Positions 13,926 to 21,566 of a stretch of 22,311 nucleotides of DNA are shown here, one piece after another. The stretch comes from CAZNER01 sp964572065 (GTDB taxonomy: Bacteria > Patescibacteriota > Dojkabacteria > JAHIVN01): the NCBI GenBank assembly GCA_964572065.1, contig CAZNER010000029.1, positions 1 to 22,311 on the forward strand, written 5' to 3'. The translations under genes were made by a program, and so were the position numbers. The notes under the pieces are model-generated. The model was not told the origin of the DNA, made no database searches, and saw only the letters and a program-made list of their open reading frames with translations. Position 1 is the first letter of the stretch; each line of letters opens with the position of its first letter.

Positions 13926-15161
13926 ACTATAACTTACAATTGCTGTGTTTCCACTTAAATTATAAATTATATCTGGATTATTTGGTGGCTGTGAATCGTA
14001 TGTATTCCAAACTTGATTTACATATTGTTTATGATATTCAGCAAGTAGTGTTTCTATTCTTTTTGTCCTGCAATCATGTGTTGAGGCATTCTTTATAGTT
14101 CCGTCAGAATTATAGAACGGATCGCATTCATATAAATGACACTGCACATTATATAAATAATCAACACCAGGATTTGCAGCCATCCACCACCAAGCCCATC
14201 TCTGTACCAATCGATTATTATCATTTGGGTTTCCGATCTCTGAATCTTTTAAATTAAGAAATAAATCGTACAAATTAAAAATAGCATCTCTTTGTTCATC
14301 ATCATATTTACCTCCAATAACAACATTAGTTTCCTTAATATATAAATGTAATCTTTCCTCCCCAGTATTCTTCATATAACTTCTAAATATTCTAATCTGA
14401 TCTTCAACAAAATTTACGTCTAAACAATTTCCTCCACCACAAGGATATACGTGAATGACATAAGCATCTATAGGCATCTCTTCACCATATCTGATTATAT
14501 AATCAGATTTCGCATACTCTAAATATTCCATATAATTAATCAGTTTATTTGGATTCCATCTCCCTTGAGGATCATTAGATATTTGCCATCCTGTTATTCT
14601 TTCAGTAGAGTAATCAAATGTTGGATGACCAGGATTTGCTCCTGGAGCTACTCTTATATTTGGATTAACTGATTTAACACAATCATACCAACTCTTATAT
14701 TGTCTTGCGTATGTAGTTGGATCCCTATCATCATCCCATCCTATTTCATTTCCTACCCATATAACATCTCCATCTGTAAATCTTTCTATCTGACTTTTTA
14801 AAATATCAGGACAAACAGTCTCTCCTGGATTATAGCCCCCGATTAATCCATAGAAATCTAGACTCTCTGGTATCTCTACTGGAAACTCTCCATCTCCAAA
14901 ATAATCCCCTTTTGCCATCCAATTATGATACCATCCAAATTTATAATCATTATATTCCTCTAATACATCTTCTGTTTGAAACGCCTCAGTTAATCTTCCT
15001 GCTCCAAATCTTGCCATTCCTCTATATTCAGATATATTAAAATCTCCTTCAGCTGCCTTATCTCTTATATCTAAATTATTATCCCTTATATATATAGCTA
15101 CACCAATAGTAACAGCTATGAATAAAAATGTTATTATCAAAATTAATCTCTTTTTCATCAT
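13461..15161 (-). CDS. Exported GH-A-like barrel + FN3 + dockerin protein (paralogue 2)
   Basis: A 566-residue paralogue of the preceding entry, without the CBM. Order: transmembrane anchor (about 5-25), motif LDIRDKA (30-36), barrel domain (about 46-385), FN3-like domain (about 392-475), acidic linker (478-503), dockerin (about 508-566). Proposed catalytic residues are Glu139 in IWVGNEIG and Glu277 in LYIKETN; WYHNW, IDAYVIHVYP and NRLVQRWAW are shared with the other two. In the dockerin the second loop (DVNKDGEVNIYD) is complete, while the first (KVNPDGKVNIYD) has Lys in place of the first Asp. It lies 16 bases upstream of paralogue 1 and 10 bases after paralogue 3, so one transcript is likely. 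AAGGA about 6 bases before the ATG may be a Shine-Dalgarno sequence. Substrate unknown. Confidence 0.75.
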   Translation of the reverse strand: MMKKRLILIITFLFIAVTIGVAIYIRDNNLDIRDKAAEGDFNISEYRGMARFGAGRLTEAFQTEDVLEEYNDYKFGWYHNWMAKGDYFGDGEFPVEIPESLDFYGLIGGYNPGETVCPDILKSQIERFTDGDVIWVGNEIGWDDDRDPTTYARQYKSWYDCVKSVNPNIRVAPGANPGHPTFDYSTERITGWQISNDPQGRWNPNKLINYMEYLEYAKSDYIIRYGEEMPIDAYVIHVYPCGGGNCLDVNFVEDQIRIFRSYMKNTGEERLHLYIKETNVVIGGKYDDEQRDAIFNLYDLFLNLKDSEIGNPNDNNRLVQRWAWWWMAANPGVDYLYNVQCHLYECDPFYNSDGTIKNASTHDCRTKRIETLLAEYHKQYVNQVWNTYDSQPPNNPDIIYNLSGNTAIVSYSAEDNGRINNYEISVGSTSGETDIMLWTSTDMQTSFTINDAVDKYINVKAIDDGYNWSNVSSILVEEQEESEGEEDEQEESEQEEDGQNEEAGNNYDIAPKVNPDGKVNIYDLQMILINWKWKREDRNEEADVNKDGEVNIYDVTMLLRHWTKKY

Positions 15162-15171
15162 AGATTCCTTA

Positions 15172-16935
15172 TTAATACTTTTTAGTCCAATGCCTTAATA
15201 ATTCTGTCATATCAAATATATTTACTTCTCCATCATCATTTACATCGGCTTCTTCATCTCTATTTTCTTTTTTCCATTTCCAGTTTATTAGTATTACTTG
15301 CAAATCATATATATCTACCTTTCCATCAGGATTATTTTTCGGTGCTATATCATAACTTCCTCCATTTTCTCCTTCCTCTTGATCTTGACTTCCATCCTGA
15401 TCTTCATCTTCCGGCTCATCTCCCTCTTGTTCTTCTTCTTCCTCTTCTCCATCTTCCTCTTCTTCCTCCTGTTCCTCCTCCTCTTGTTCTTCCTCCTCTT
15501 GTTCTTCAATTAGTATTGATGATACATTCGACCAATTATAACCGTCATCTATTGCTTTTACATTCACATACTTACCTATAGCATTATTAATAGTATAACT
15601 TGTACTTGTATCTGTACTTGTCCATAGCATCACATCTGTCTCCCCGCTACTGCTTCCTACTGATATCTCATAATTATTTATCCTCCCAGGATCTTCTGCA
15701 CTAAAATTAACATTTGCTGTATTTCCGCTCAAACTATAATTTATGACAGGATCTTCTGGAGGATAGTAATCATAGTAAGGAAATATCTGACTAACATACT
15801 CTTTATGATATTCACCTATTTCAGTTGTTTCCCTAAATACTGAACAATTGGCTGTCCACCACTGATCCTCTATCTTGCAACATTTAAAATAACTAGTCCA
15901 ACTCCAAGTACATTCTGTATAATCAGGAGGGCTACAATCATCGGGTCCATAAAACCATGCCCATCTTTGAACCAACCTATTGTTATCATTAGGATTTCCA
16001 ATATCTGCATCTTTCAGATTAAGCAGTAAATTGTACAAATTAGACATTGATGATTTTTGTTCATCGTCAAATTCAGAATTATCTAGTGTCGCCATTTCAT
16101 CTATTATCAATGGCTTTGTACTACCTCCCACACTTTTCATAAACGTTCTAAAATTACGAAGCTCTTCTTCTACAAAACTCATGTTATGACAATCTCCATT
16201 ATGATTGCATGGATACAAATGTATAACAAATGCATCTATCGGCATCTGCTCCCCGTAAATAGATACATAATCATTCATAGCATAACTGATGTACTCAATA
16301 TAATTAATTAGCTTTGTTGGTGACCATCTTCCACTAGGATCCGTATTAATTTCCCAGTCAGATACTGTATAATCACGGTATGTAAATCTCGGATAACCAG
16401 GATTTGCTCCTGGAGCTACTTTTATATTTGGATTAACAGATTTTATACAATCATACCAGCTTTTATATTGAGTAGCATAAGTTGTAGGATCACGTTTATC
16501 ATCATAACCTATTTCATTTCCAACCCATATTATATCGCCATCTTTATATGACGCTATTTTTTGTTTTAAATTATTTGGACAACTTGTTGTTGAAGGACTA
16601 GCTCCTCCAACTAGCCCATAATAATCTATACTTTCTGGAATCTCTACTGGGAAACTTCCCATCCCACAGTAGTCTTTTGTATATGTCCAATTATGAAACC
16701 AACCAAATTTAAAATCATCATATTCATGCAAATCTTGTTCCCTAACAAAGCACTCAGCTAATCTTCCTAATCCAAACCTAGCCATTCCTCTATATGTATC
16801 AATATTAAATTCTCCTTCTGCTGCTTTATCCCTTATATCAAAGTCATTATTACTTAAATTTATATATACTAATACAGCTACTACAACAATAGAAAACAAT
16901 ATTATTATAGTTAAAAAAAACTTTTTTCTTTTCAT
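15172..16935 (-). CDS. Exported GH-A-like barrel + FN3 + dockerin protein (paralogue 3)
   Basis: A 587-residue paralogue and the first gene of the set on its strand. It has a transmembrane anchor (about 6-25), motif FDIRDKA (32-38), barrel (about 48-395) with proposed catalytic Glu141 in IWVGNEIG and Glu280 in LIIDEMA, an FN3-like domain, a long Glu-rich linker and a dockerin ending in RHWTKKY. The linker is expanded compared with the paralogues and is almost only Glu, Gln, Asp and Gly. The first dockerin loop again lacks its first Asp (KNNPDGKVDIYD), while the second (DVNDDGEVNIFD) is complete. Extra Cys pairs (NHNGDCHN, SCPNNL) support an extracellular location. It follows the kinase-like gene on the same strand after 80 bases, where no convincing promoter is seen. 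Confidence 0.75.
   Translation of the reverse strand: MKRKKFFLTIIILFSIVVVAVLVYINLSNNDFDIRDKAAEGEFNIDTYRGMARFGLGRLAECFVREQDLHEYDDFKFGWFHNWTYTKDYCGMGSFPVEIPESIDYYGLVGGASPSTTSCPNNLKQKIASYKDGDIIWVGNEIGYDDKRDPTTYATQYKSWYDCIKSVNPNIKVAPGANPGYPRFTYRDYTVSDWEINTDPSGRWSPTKLINYIEYISYAMNDYVSIYGEQMPIDAFVIHLYPCNHNGDCHNMSFVEEELRNFRTFMKSVGGSTKPLIIDEMATLDNSEFDDEQKSSMSNLYNLLLNLKDADIGNPNDNNRLVQRWAWFYGPDDCSPPDYTECTWSWTSYFKCCKIEDQWWTANCSVFRETTEIGEYHKEYVSQIFPYYDYYPPEDPVINYSLSGNTANVNFSAEDPGRINNYEISVGSSSGETDVMLWTSTDTSTSYTINNAIGKYVNVKAIDDGYNWSNVSSILIEEQEEEEQEEEEQEEEEEDGEEEEEEQEGDEPEDEDQDGSQDQEEGENGGSYDIAPKNNPDGKVDIYDLQVILINWKWKKENRDEEADVNDDGEVNIFDMTELLRHWTKKY
15397..15512. repeat. TTC/TCC low-complexity tract encoding the acidic linker
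   Basis: The plus strand is a run of TCTTC, CTCCTC and TTGTTC triplet-based units, encoding on the minus strand the Glu/Gln-rich linker of paralogue 3. Such purine-rich triplet tracts vary in length by slippage, which fits the longer linker here. Confidence 0.6.
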
Positions 16936-17015
16936 TATTTAAACAAATAAATAAATATAGACCATAATATACTAACAAGAATTTTGATATATAACAATAT
17001 TAAATCTCAGGGGAA

Positions 17016-18152
17016 TTATCTATCACTGAACTCTAAAGCTTTTCTAACCCAAAAACGAATATTTAAAAACAAACTGATCCAGAACCTAAGCTCTGTCCAC
17101 CTGTACAACAAATTACCTTTAGGCTCAAGCATAAAATGTGTATCTACTAAAGATACATTTATATCCTTACCATTATTATTATTTACTACCAAATTACTAG
17201 TCTCAGCTATATACATCTCAGATGGTGTAGGAGGAAAAGCTTTCCAACTCTCAAGTGGCCTAAAATCTGGAACTTTTTTTACATCACAATCACGATTTAT
17301 TTGTTCAACAAATATCTCAATAGTTCTAAGTAGATGTTCTATCATAATTTTCGGCATCTCTTTCGGAATTACACCTTTAGAAATAAGTTCAAAGGGAAAT
17401 GCCATCTTTTTACCAGGAATAATTTCCTCCTTACCTCTCATAGCATCTTGAATAAATATCGTTTGTAGAGAACTCGAAAATTCATCATACAAAATATATC
17501 TTTCCTCTTCTGGAACTAATGACACTTCTGTTTTAGTATTTTTCAAATATTTTTTTAATTTATCAAAATTTTTATGAATTTTCCTTTCAAGTAACTTATC
17601 CCAGAATTCCTGTGAATAAATATTCTTAATTGAGAAATCGGGTAGAAAGTGATCAACCATATACAAAGCCATATTTAAATATCTTGAAAATTCTTTACTT
17701 TCAATTTTTACCCTATCTTTCCCCCAACAAGGCTTTAACAATTCTTCATAATCATATACATCCCTATGCAATGACTCATCTGTTATTCTATAATTTGAAA
17801 TAAATACCTCAACCATCCAAATAGGGAAATATAAATATATATTTTTTCCTACTTGTAAAGGAGCCCAACCATCATGACTCCTTTTAACAACGACCTGATT
17901 CTCATCTCCATCTTTAATTAGATACACACAAGAAAATCCTCCTTTTGCTATAAATTCAGCTGTCTCATTACCAGATAAATTTTTTAATAATTTAGAATGG
18001 GACTTTAAATAATATATTAAATCGGAGCTTGTACCTAAATCTAAACTCATTTTAATATCTCTAAATGCATTTCCTCCAATCTTCCGCATATCCTTATATA
18101 CAGTACCTTTTAAGAAATTCAAATCACATGTTTTTGGATTAAAGTTACTCAT
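17016..18152 (-). CDS. Kinase-like protein of unknown function
   Basis: A 378-residue protein I do not recognise as a named family. Residues 66-91 look like a protein-kinase N-lobe: a Gly-rich loop AKGGFSCVYLIK (69-80) followed by VVVKRS with Lys90 as the ATP-binding lysine. TIFIQDAMRGKE (231-242) would fit the hinge, and VSLVDTHFM (333-341) the metal-binding Asp, with Asp337. No clear HRD catalytic loop is seen; PDFRP (295-299) is a weak candidate. A C-terminal aromatic-hydrophobic stretch (about 351-369, RWTELRFWISLFLNIRFWV) may lie on the membrane. Its start is 4 bases after the stop of the CDP-alcohol phosphatidyltransferase gene, so the two are surely co-transcribed. Phosphorylation of a lipid, sugar or protein partner is a guess; a pseudokinase is equally possible. 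Confidence 0.5.
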   Translation of the reverse strand: MSNFNPKTCDLNFLKGTVYKDMRKIGGNAFRDIKMSLDLGTSSDLIYYLKSHSKLLKNLSGNETAEFIAKGGFSCVYLIKDGDENQVVVKRSHDGWAPLQVGKNIYLYFPIWMVEVFISNYRITDESLHRDVYDYEELLKPCWGKDRVKIESKEFSRYLNMALYMVDHFLPDFSIKNIYSQEFWDKLLERKIHKNFDKLKKYLKNTKTEVSLVPEEERYILYDEFSSSLQTIFIQDAMRGKEEIIPGKKMAFPFELISKGVIPKEMPKIMIEHLLRTIEIFVEQINRDCDVKKVPDFRPLESWKAFPPTPSEMYIAETSNLVVNNNNGKDINVSLVDTHFMLEPKGNLLYRWTELRFWISLFLNIRFWVRKALEFSDR

Positions 18153-18156
18153 TACA

Positions 18157-18774
18157 TTAATTATCTGAATTTAATCGCTTAATTTTTTTATAAGCCATAA
18201 TAAATCTCCAAATTGCTGTCTGCCATGTTAAAAACATTAAAACACCGAAGATAATTTTAAGACTGTTTAATTCCAATTCAAGTACAGGTAATGTAATTTT
18301 ATCAATATATAATACCGAAGCCAGCATAATTAATATTAGTCTTTCACCTCGCTGAGCGATTCCTACATCTAATTTAACCTTTTTAGCTGTTGCTTCTCCA
18401 GTCCTTGCCCTAATATAACTTACCATATAAAAACCTATTAATACCAAAAAGGCTAAACTCCAACTAATAAAACCTCCTTGTGCTATGGAGAAAATTATTA
18501 AAGCATCTACAATTCTATCCAGTGAGGCATCCAATACTTCCCCAAATAAACTCACTTTTTTAGAATACCTTGCAACAGCTCCGTCTAGAAAATCTAAAAA
18601 GGTAACTAGAATCCCAATTCCACCCAACCTAGGTTTACCATTACAAAAGAAAAATACTGGTATAGCTGTTAATAAAAAACCAATTATAGTAATAGCATTA
18701 GGCGATAACCACTTCAATCTTTTTGCTAAATTATCTGCTATCGGCTTTGTAGGCTCTCTTACTTTTTCTAACAT
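18157..18774 (-). CDS. CDP-alcohol phosphatidyltransferase family protein
   Basis: A 205-residue integral membrane enzyme that moves a phosphatidyl (or related) group from a CDP-activated donor to an alcohol, as in phospholipid synthesis. The family motif D-x2-DG-x2-AR-x8-G-x3-D-x3-D is perfect: Asp61, Asp64, Gly65, Ala68, Arg69, Gly78, Asp82 and Asp86. About six hydrophobic segments follow the usual topology. A short basic N-terminus (EPTKPIADNLAKRLKWLSPNAIT) is also typical. It is of PgsA-like length, but phosphatidylglycerophosphate, phosphatidylinositol-phosphate or other alcohol specificity cannot be decided. It is head-to-head with the PHP phosphoesterase gene and leads the kinase-like gene. 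Confidence 0.9.
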   Translation of the reverse strand: MLEKVREPTKPIADNLAKRLKWLSPNAITIIGFLLTAIPVFFFCNGKPRLGGIGILVTFLDFLDGAVARYSKKVSLFGEVLDASLDRIVDALIIFSIAQGGFISWSLAFLVLIGFYMVSYIRARTGEATAKKVKLDVGIAQRGERLILIMLASVLYIDKITLPVLELELNSLKIIFGVLMFLTWQTAIWRFIMAYKKIKRLNSDN

Positions 18775-18796
18775 ATTCTATTATTATCAAATATAA

Positions 18797-18825
18797 TTGA
18801 ATTTAAATAAATTCTATCTTACAAT
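18797..18825 (+). promoter_or_regulatory. Promoter of the PHP-led operon
   Basis: TTGAAT (18797-18802) and TACAAT (18820-18825) are separated by 17 bp, predicting a start near 18832 and a leader of about 25 nt to the ATG at 18857. The TTG in the -35 box is the start of the longest open frame, which argues against that longer reading. Confidence 0.5.
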
Positions 18826-18856
18826 ATATATACATAATTTCGAAAATACAACTTTT

Positions 18857-19540
18857 ATGCCAAATAGAATTGTTCTACATATACATACTGAATTTTCACA
18901 CGATTCAAATGTTACCTTAAATGATATTATTAATCAATGCTATAAGAATAATATCAACTGTGTAGGTCTTACTGATCATTGTAATGCAGATGCAGGCTTT
19001 GAATATAAGAAAAAACTAAATAAAAATAATATTAAAGTAATAGTTGGGGAAGAGGTTAAAACAAAACAGGGGGAAATAATAGGATTATTTATTAAAAAGA
19101 CTATTAACTGTAAAAAAGAAAATGGAGATCTGATCTCTTTAAAATCTGCTATTAATGAAATTAAAAAACAGGGTGGATTAGTTTTTGCACCTCATCCATT
19201 TGATATTATGCGATTAGGTATTGGGAAAAATAATTTAGATATATTTAAAGATGAAATTGATGCTATAGAAATTTTCAATTCAAGAACTAAAATAAATATA
19301 TTTAATATAAAAGCTGAAAACTATGCAAAAGATAACAATATAACACCATTTATCGGATCAGATGCCCATATAGCAAGAGAAATTTCTAATTCTATTATCG
19401 AAATGGATAACTTTTCCACAAAGGAAGAGTTTCTTAAAAATCTGAAAAAAACTAATACTAAATATTATAAAAAAAGACTGAAATTAATCGATATCATAAG
19501 ACCAACAATTAATAAGATTAAAAAGAAATATCTTAGTTAA
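18857..19540 (+). CDS. PHP-domain phosphoesterase
   Basis: A 227-residue metal-dependent phosphoesterase of the PHP superfamily. Motif I is VLHIHTEFSHDS right at the N-terminus, then GLTDHCNAD, VIVGEEV, LVFAPHPFD and FIGSDAH, which together supply the His, Asp and Glu ligands of the tri-metal site. Relatives include histidinol phosphatase and TrpH/YciV-type nucleotide phosphatases; the substrate cannot be told. I use ATG 18857, because the conserved domain begins four residues later and a promoter overlaps the 20-codon TTG extension. It heads a plus-strand unit (17, -4 and 10 bases between genes) and is divergent from the phosphatidyltransferase, so removing a phosphate from a lipid intermediate is conceivable but unsupported. 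Confidence 0.85.
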   Translation: MPNRIVLHIHTEFSHDSNVTLNDIINQCYKNNINCVGLTDHCNADAGFEYKKKLNKNNIKVIVGEEVKTKQGEIIGLFIKKTINCKKENGDLISLKSAINEIKKQGGLVFAPHPFDIMRLGIGKNNLDIFKDEIDAIEIFNSRTKINIFNIKAENYAKDNNITPFIGSDAHIAREISNSIIEMDNFSTKEEFLKNLKKTNTKYYKKRLKLIDIIRPTINKIKKKYLS

Positions 19541-19557
19541 ATTTTTATTTATAACTC

Positions 19558-19743
19558 ATGAATTACTTACTAGATACTATTGCACAAATCGGATTAGATT
19601 TAGCACCTTATCCATATTTCCCTGATTTCTATGATAATGGTATAGGCAGCTATTTATGTTGTGGGGTCTGTTGCTGTGGAATATTTACAACCATAATAGT
19701 AATCATAATTATAATAGTATTACTTGCTAAGAAAAAGAAATGA
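19558..19743 (+). CDS. Small single-pass membrane protein with a Cys cluster
   Basis: A 61-residue protein. An N-terminal half rich in Tyr, Pro and Asp is followed by CCGVCCC (34-40), directly before one transmembrane helix made almost only of Ile, Val and Thr (about 42-56), then a Lys-rich tail (AKKKKK region) that should face the cytoplasm. The five cysteines would thus lie at the outer membrane face, able to carry lipid, metal or disulfides; this is inference. Its TGA stop overlaps the ATG of the next membrane protein (ATGA at 19740-19743), so the two are translationally coupled. Such a tight pair makes it a real gene despite its size. I do not know a named family. Confidence 0.6.
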   Translation: MNYLLDTIAQIGLDLAPYPYFPDFYDNGIGSYLCCGVCCCGIFTTIIVIIIIIVLLAKKKK

Positions 19744-20078
19744 ATACCTTATTCAGTAAGGCTCTAATAATAACATGGGTAATTGAATCATTAATTTACA
19801 TTATACTTCTTAAAAGACTCAATATAAATATTCTTTTTAGATCATTGATAATTAATGTTATAACTCTACCCATGGTATGGTTTCTTTTTCCAGTAATTAT
19901 TAAAAATAATTTGTTCTGCTTTATAGTATCAGAATTATCTGTTTTTTTACTTGAAAGTCTTTTATTATATCTATTTTTTAAGAACGTAAAACTAGCAATA
20001 AAATTATCTTTCCTAGCCAACATATCTTCACTACTATTAGGCTTTACCCCGATATGGCAAGAAGTATCTAAAGTATAA
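19740..20078 (+). CDS. Small polytopic membrane protein of unknown function
   Basis: A 112-residue protein with about four hydrophobic segments (about 5-24, 32-53, 60-80, 86-105). The pattern NVITLPMVWFLFPVI ... SELSVFLLESLLLYLFFKNV ... SFLANISSLLLGF resembles a widespread group of small membrane proteins in bacteria and archaea, with conserved NxxTxPxxWF, an E-rich helix and a LANxxS stretch, but I know of no assigned function. It overlaps the Cys-cluster gene by 4 bases and precedes the alpha/beta hydrolase by 10. The two conserved acidic residues inside the third helix (in SELSVFLLES) are unusual for a membrane segment and may be functional. Confidence 0.65.
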   Translation: MNTLFSKALIITWVIESLIYIILLKRLNINILFRSLIINVITLPMVWFLFPVIIKNNLFCFIVSELSVFLLESLLLYLFFKNVKLAIKLSFLANISSLLLGFTPIWQEVSKV

Positions 20079-20088
20079 ATAATAAACT

Positions 20089-20838
20089 ATGAACCTTAAC
20101 CAATTTAAATGCAAATTAACTTCTAAAATTTCTATTAAAGGAGAATATGAAGGGAATGAAAACACAGGTAAGGTAGTGATATTTTCACATGGTTTTGGTG
20201 TACAAAGAGACGATCGCGGTATGTTTAATGATTTGGGAGATAATTTAAAAAACAAATTCCTAATTGTTAGATTTGACTATTCCCTTATAAATGAGAAAGA
20301 CAATTCAACAGAAGTTTACCCCTACAGCATTCAATCTAAAATGCTTAAAAAAGTCTATTCCTATATTAAAAACAAATTCAGCCCCAATGAAGTTAACATA
20401 ATTGCTCATTCAATGGGATGTTTAATAGTCGGGCTTGCAAGAATTAAAAATCTAAATAAAGTACTTTTATTATCCGGTCCTCCTTCATCTCCATATTCAG
20501 GAATAAAAAAGTATTTTTCTAACCGATCTGGAACAAAAATAGATGAAAATGGAACTAGCATCTTAAAAAGATCTGATGGGAGTTTAACTTATATTAAAAA
20601 AAATTTCTGGAAAGAAATGAAAAGCGTAAATCCACCAAAGCTATATTCTCATCTTGCTAAAAACTCTGAAGTAATTTTTATAAGAGCTTTATCTGATCAA
20701 GTAATAACTGAGACTGAATTCAGTAAAATTTCCAAAAATTCGAAAATTAAACTTATTGAAATAGATGGAAATCATAATTTTGAAGGTAAAGCAAGGAGAG
20801 AATTAACAAATTTAATATCTAAGTATCTTACAATATAA
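20089..20838 (+). CDS. Alpha/beta-hydrolase fold protein
   Basis: A 249-residue hydrolase. FSHGFGVQRDDRGMFNDLGDNL (33-53) gives the oxyanion-hole HGF, IIAHSMGCL (104-112) the nucleophile elbow with Ser108, and SDQVIT (202-207) with Asp203 and GNHNF (227-231) with His229 complete the triad. This is the plain serine-hydrolase group that includes small esterases, lipases and peptidases; there is a modest cap region (about 130-185). No signal peptide is seen, so it acts inside or is tethered through partners. As the last gene of the PHP-led unit it may work on a lipid or ester, but that is only suggested by context. ATG start, no Shine-Dalgarno sequence. Confidence 0.8.
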   Translation: MNLNQFKCKLTSKISIKGEYEGNENTGKVVIFSHGFGVQRDDRGMFNDLGDNLKNKFLIVRFDYSLINEKDNSTEVYPYSIQSKMLKKVYSYIKNKFSPNEVNIIAHSMGCLIVGLARIKNLNKVLLLSGPPSSPYSGIKKYFSNRSGTKIDENGTSILKRSDGSLTYIKKNFWKEMKSVNPPKLYSHLAKNSEVIFIRALSDQVITETEFSKISKNSKIKLIEIDGNHNFEGKARRELTNLISKYLTI

Positions 20839-20948
20839 TCAGTAAACCTTAATATATTTATTATTGTAGTATATAATAGAATTATATCAATTTTACATAA
20901 ACCTCCCAATTGAGTAAAATAAAGGCGTTAATTATTAGCATTTATAAT

Positions 20949-21539
20949 ATGAAAATATTATTTGTCCGCCATGGTGAATCAGTAGATGATTTAACAAACC
21001 AGTATGGAGGATGGGCTGACTTTCCATTAACTCCTAAAGGATATCTTCAGCTTGAAAAAACAGTAAATAAAATTTCAAATCTTAAAATTAAATTTGATAT
21101 AGTACTAACATCTCCTTTACAAAGAGCTGTGGAATCCGGACGTATCATAGCAAACCTACTTTCTATTCCACAAAAAAATTACCTTTATCTTAAGGAGAAA
21201 AATGGATATGGCTTATTAAGTGGAATGAATAAAGAAAAAGCTCAAAAAGAATATCCAGAATTATTTAAGGCAGAATTAGAAGGGGGTTATGTTCTTGGAT
21301 CCGAAACTAAAAAAAACTTTCTTGAAAGAGTAAAAACTGCTGTAAGTAAAATACAGAAAATGAATTATAATAATGTCATTTCAGTAACTCATGGCGGATT
21401 TATGACTCAATTATTTAATGAGATTCTTAAGAAAAAATATATAAAAGCTTATGATGGAGGTTTTATTTTACTAAAAAGTAAGGATAATGGTAATTTCGAT
21501 ATTGAATTAGTTGATGGGATTGATTACGAAGACGAATAA
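20949..21539 (+). CDS. Histidine phosphatase family protein (phosphoglycerate mutase-like)
   Basis: A 196-residue phosphatase or mutase of the histidine phosphatase superfamily. FVRHGES at residues 5-11 holds the phosphorylated His8 and Arg7, SPLQRA carries the second Arg, an acidic region (KEKNGYGLLSGM) follows, and VTHGGF holds the second His. Asn/Gly-rich NQYGGWADFPLTPKG is typical of the family. It is shorter than true dPGM enzymes, so a broad phosphatase (CobC/GpmB-like) is likelier. I start at ATG 20949; a TTG at 20910 would add 13 residues that are not part of the fold. It is separated from the hydrolase gene by 110 AT-rich bases and precedes an unrecognised gene by 27. Confidence 0.85.
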   Translation: MKILFVRHGESVDDLTNQYGGWADFPLTPKGYLQLEKTVNKISNLKIKFDIVLTSPLQRAVESGRIIANLLSIPQKNYLYLKEKNGYGLLSGMNKEKAQKEYPELFKAELEGGYVLGSETKKNFLERVKTAVSKIQKMNYNNVISVTHGGFMTQLFNEILKKKYIKAYDGGFILLKSKDNGNFDIELVDGIDYEDE

Positions 21540-21566
21540 CATGTCACTAAATAAATAATACTTCAA

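Noticed and set aside
15298..15581. Plus-strand open frames rich in Leu, Phe and Ser opposite the dockerin linkers (also near 11446-11847 and 13631-14098).
   Set aside because: They are antisense shadows of the Glu-rich linker and FN3 coding sequence, have no start signals and resemble no protein.
9776..16935. LPXTG-type sorting signals at the C-termini of the exported proteins.
   Set aside because: All three dockerin proteins end in RHWTKKY and the FN3 protein in IPAIDGTE, with no sorting motif followed by a hydrophobic segment.
18797..18856. A 20-codon N-terminal extension of the PHP protein from TTG 18797.
   Set aside because: It covers a good -35/-10 pair, and the conserved PHP motif begins right after ATG 18857.
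20910..20948. A 13-codon extension of the histidine phosphatase from TTG 20910.
   Set aside because: The RHG motif sits at the usual distance from ATG 20949, and the extension has no recognisable role.
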